Assembly (NCBI GenBank): GCA_964572845.1
Contig: CAZNFX010000003.1
Location: 62,001-126,000 of the forward strand
Direction: 5' to 3'
DNA: 64,000 bases
Origin: Bin55 sp964572845
Lineage (GTDB): Bacteria > Pseudomonadota > Gammaproteobacteria > Pseudomonadales > Azotimanducaceae
Within the stretch, counting starts at the first letter, position 1; each line of letters opens with the position of its first letter. Both the position numbers and the translations under genes were made by a program. The notes beneath the pieces are model-generated. The model did no database searches and had not been told where the DNA came from. It saw nothing but the letters and a program-made list of their open reading frames with translations. Below are positions 63,796 through 64,000 of this stretch, piece by piece.

Positions 63796-64000
63796 TTCTC
63801 TTGACGCACGAATACTTGAATGGCGAACCTAATCCCCATAGCGAAACCTGCAAAGGGAATGATGGACACAAGAATCCAGGATGGTACAAACCCAATTCCT
63901 GTGTAGCCGTCTTCAAACTCCCAGCGAACCAAGACAAGCGAGAAGTACGCCAGTACAAAGCAAATGAGAGAGGCAGAAATGTTCGCGACAACTTTGAGAC
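63792..64000 (-). CDS. dctQ: TRAP transporter small permease (DctQ), C-terminal part
   Basis: Only the last ~69 codons are inside the window; the start lies beyond the right edge. I translated it directly: two hydrophobic segments (ISASLICFVLAYFSLVLVRW and VPSWILVSIIPFAGFAM) with a charged link, and a short end VRQEK. This is the normal C-terminus of DctQ, and the gene order dctQ-dctM with an ATGA overlap supports it. Confidence 0.88.
   Translation of the reverse strand, partial: LKVVANISASLICFVLAYFSLVLVRWEFEDGYTGIGFVPSWILVSIIPFAGFAMGIRFAIQVFVRQEK

Noticed and set aside
63395..63991. 198-codon minus-strand frame
   Set aside because: Shadow of dctM and dctQ, which are both clear in another frame.

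Overview
The window looks like a piece of chromosome from an uncultured, probably marine, gammaproteobacterium. The best phylogenetic hints are a YheU-family gene overlapping ttcA, a complete System I cytochrome c maturation operon (ccmABCDEFGHI), a FAN1-type nuclease paired with an XPD-like helicase, a glutaminyl-tRNA synthetase and a sigma32-type promoter in front of lon. Three phytanoyl-CoA-dioxygenase-like genes and a TRAP transporter are common in marine or host-associated bacteria. I could recognise no rRNA, tRNA, CRISPR array, prophage or insertion sequence, so this is a mostly ordinary chromosome with some decayed stretches.

Layout: 1-12.1 kb is almost entirely minus strand. It holds a DNA-repair pair (helicase cut by the window edge, then FAN1-like nuclease), a gene-poor stretch with an orphan MNT nucleotidyltransferase, two tandem paralogous thioredoxin-fold envelope proteins, a GFO/IDH/MocA-aldo/keto-reductase fusion, a solitary lpxA and a PhyH oxygenase. 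12.2-17.4 kb (+) is a five-gene envelope export cluster: LolA-like protein, two FtsX/LolC-type permeases, a LolD-type ATPase and a predicted outer-membrane protein. It is followed by gamma-glutamyltransferase and an EXPERA-like membrane protein. 20.5-25 kb holds acnA and a threonyl-tRNA synthetase without a TGS domain. 25-33.4 kb mixes housekeeping genes: an iodotyrosine-deiodinase-like flavoprotein, an FAD reductase, prc, lepB, DUF1244, terC and yaaA.

33.7-44 kb is one long co-directional run: PP2C phosphatase, bolA, trhO, ttcA, yheU, then ccmA-I, many joined by 4-bp stop/start overlaps. It couples tRNA wobble and anticodon-loop modification genes to cytochrome c biogenesis. 44-47.8 kb holds an APH-like kinase, a class-III aminotransferase and a Nudix/dUTPase nucleotide-sanitation pair. 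47.9-48.73 kb is a frameshifted acyl-CoA dehydrogenase pseudogene that ends just before a consensus-like heat-shock promoter driving lon.

52.3-59 kb is an accessory catabolic-looking block: a GST-like and a VOC protein on the plus strand, converging on two PhyH oxygenases and a serine/threonine dehydratase that lie downstream of glnS in overlapping frames. 59-64 kb has a transglutaminase-like lipoprotein, a zinc-free MDR reductase, a small unknown protein, YjbQ and the start of a TRAP transporter (dctM plus the C-terminal end of dctQ).

The best candidates for something little described are the LolA-like/ABC/outer-membrane cluster at 12.2-17.4 kb, the TGS-less ThrRS, the GFO-AKR fusion, the halotyrosine-dehalogenase-like flavoprotein and the GST/VOC/PhyH/PhyH/dehydratase block. 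All functions are read from motifs by eye. No database search was run.
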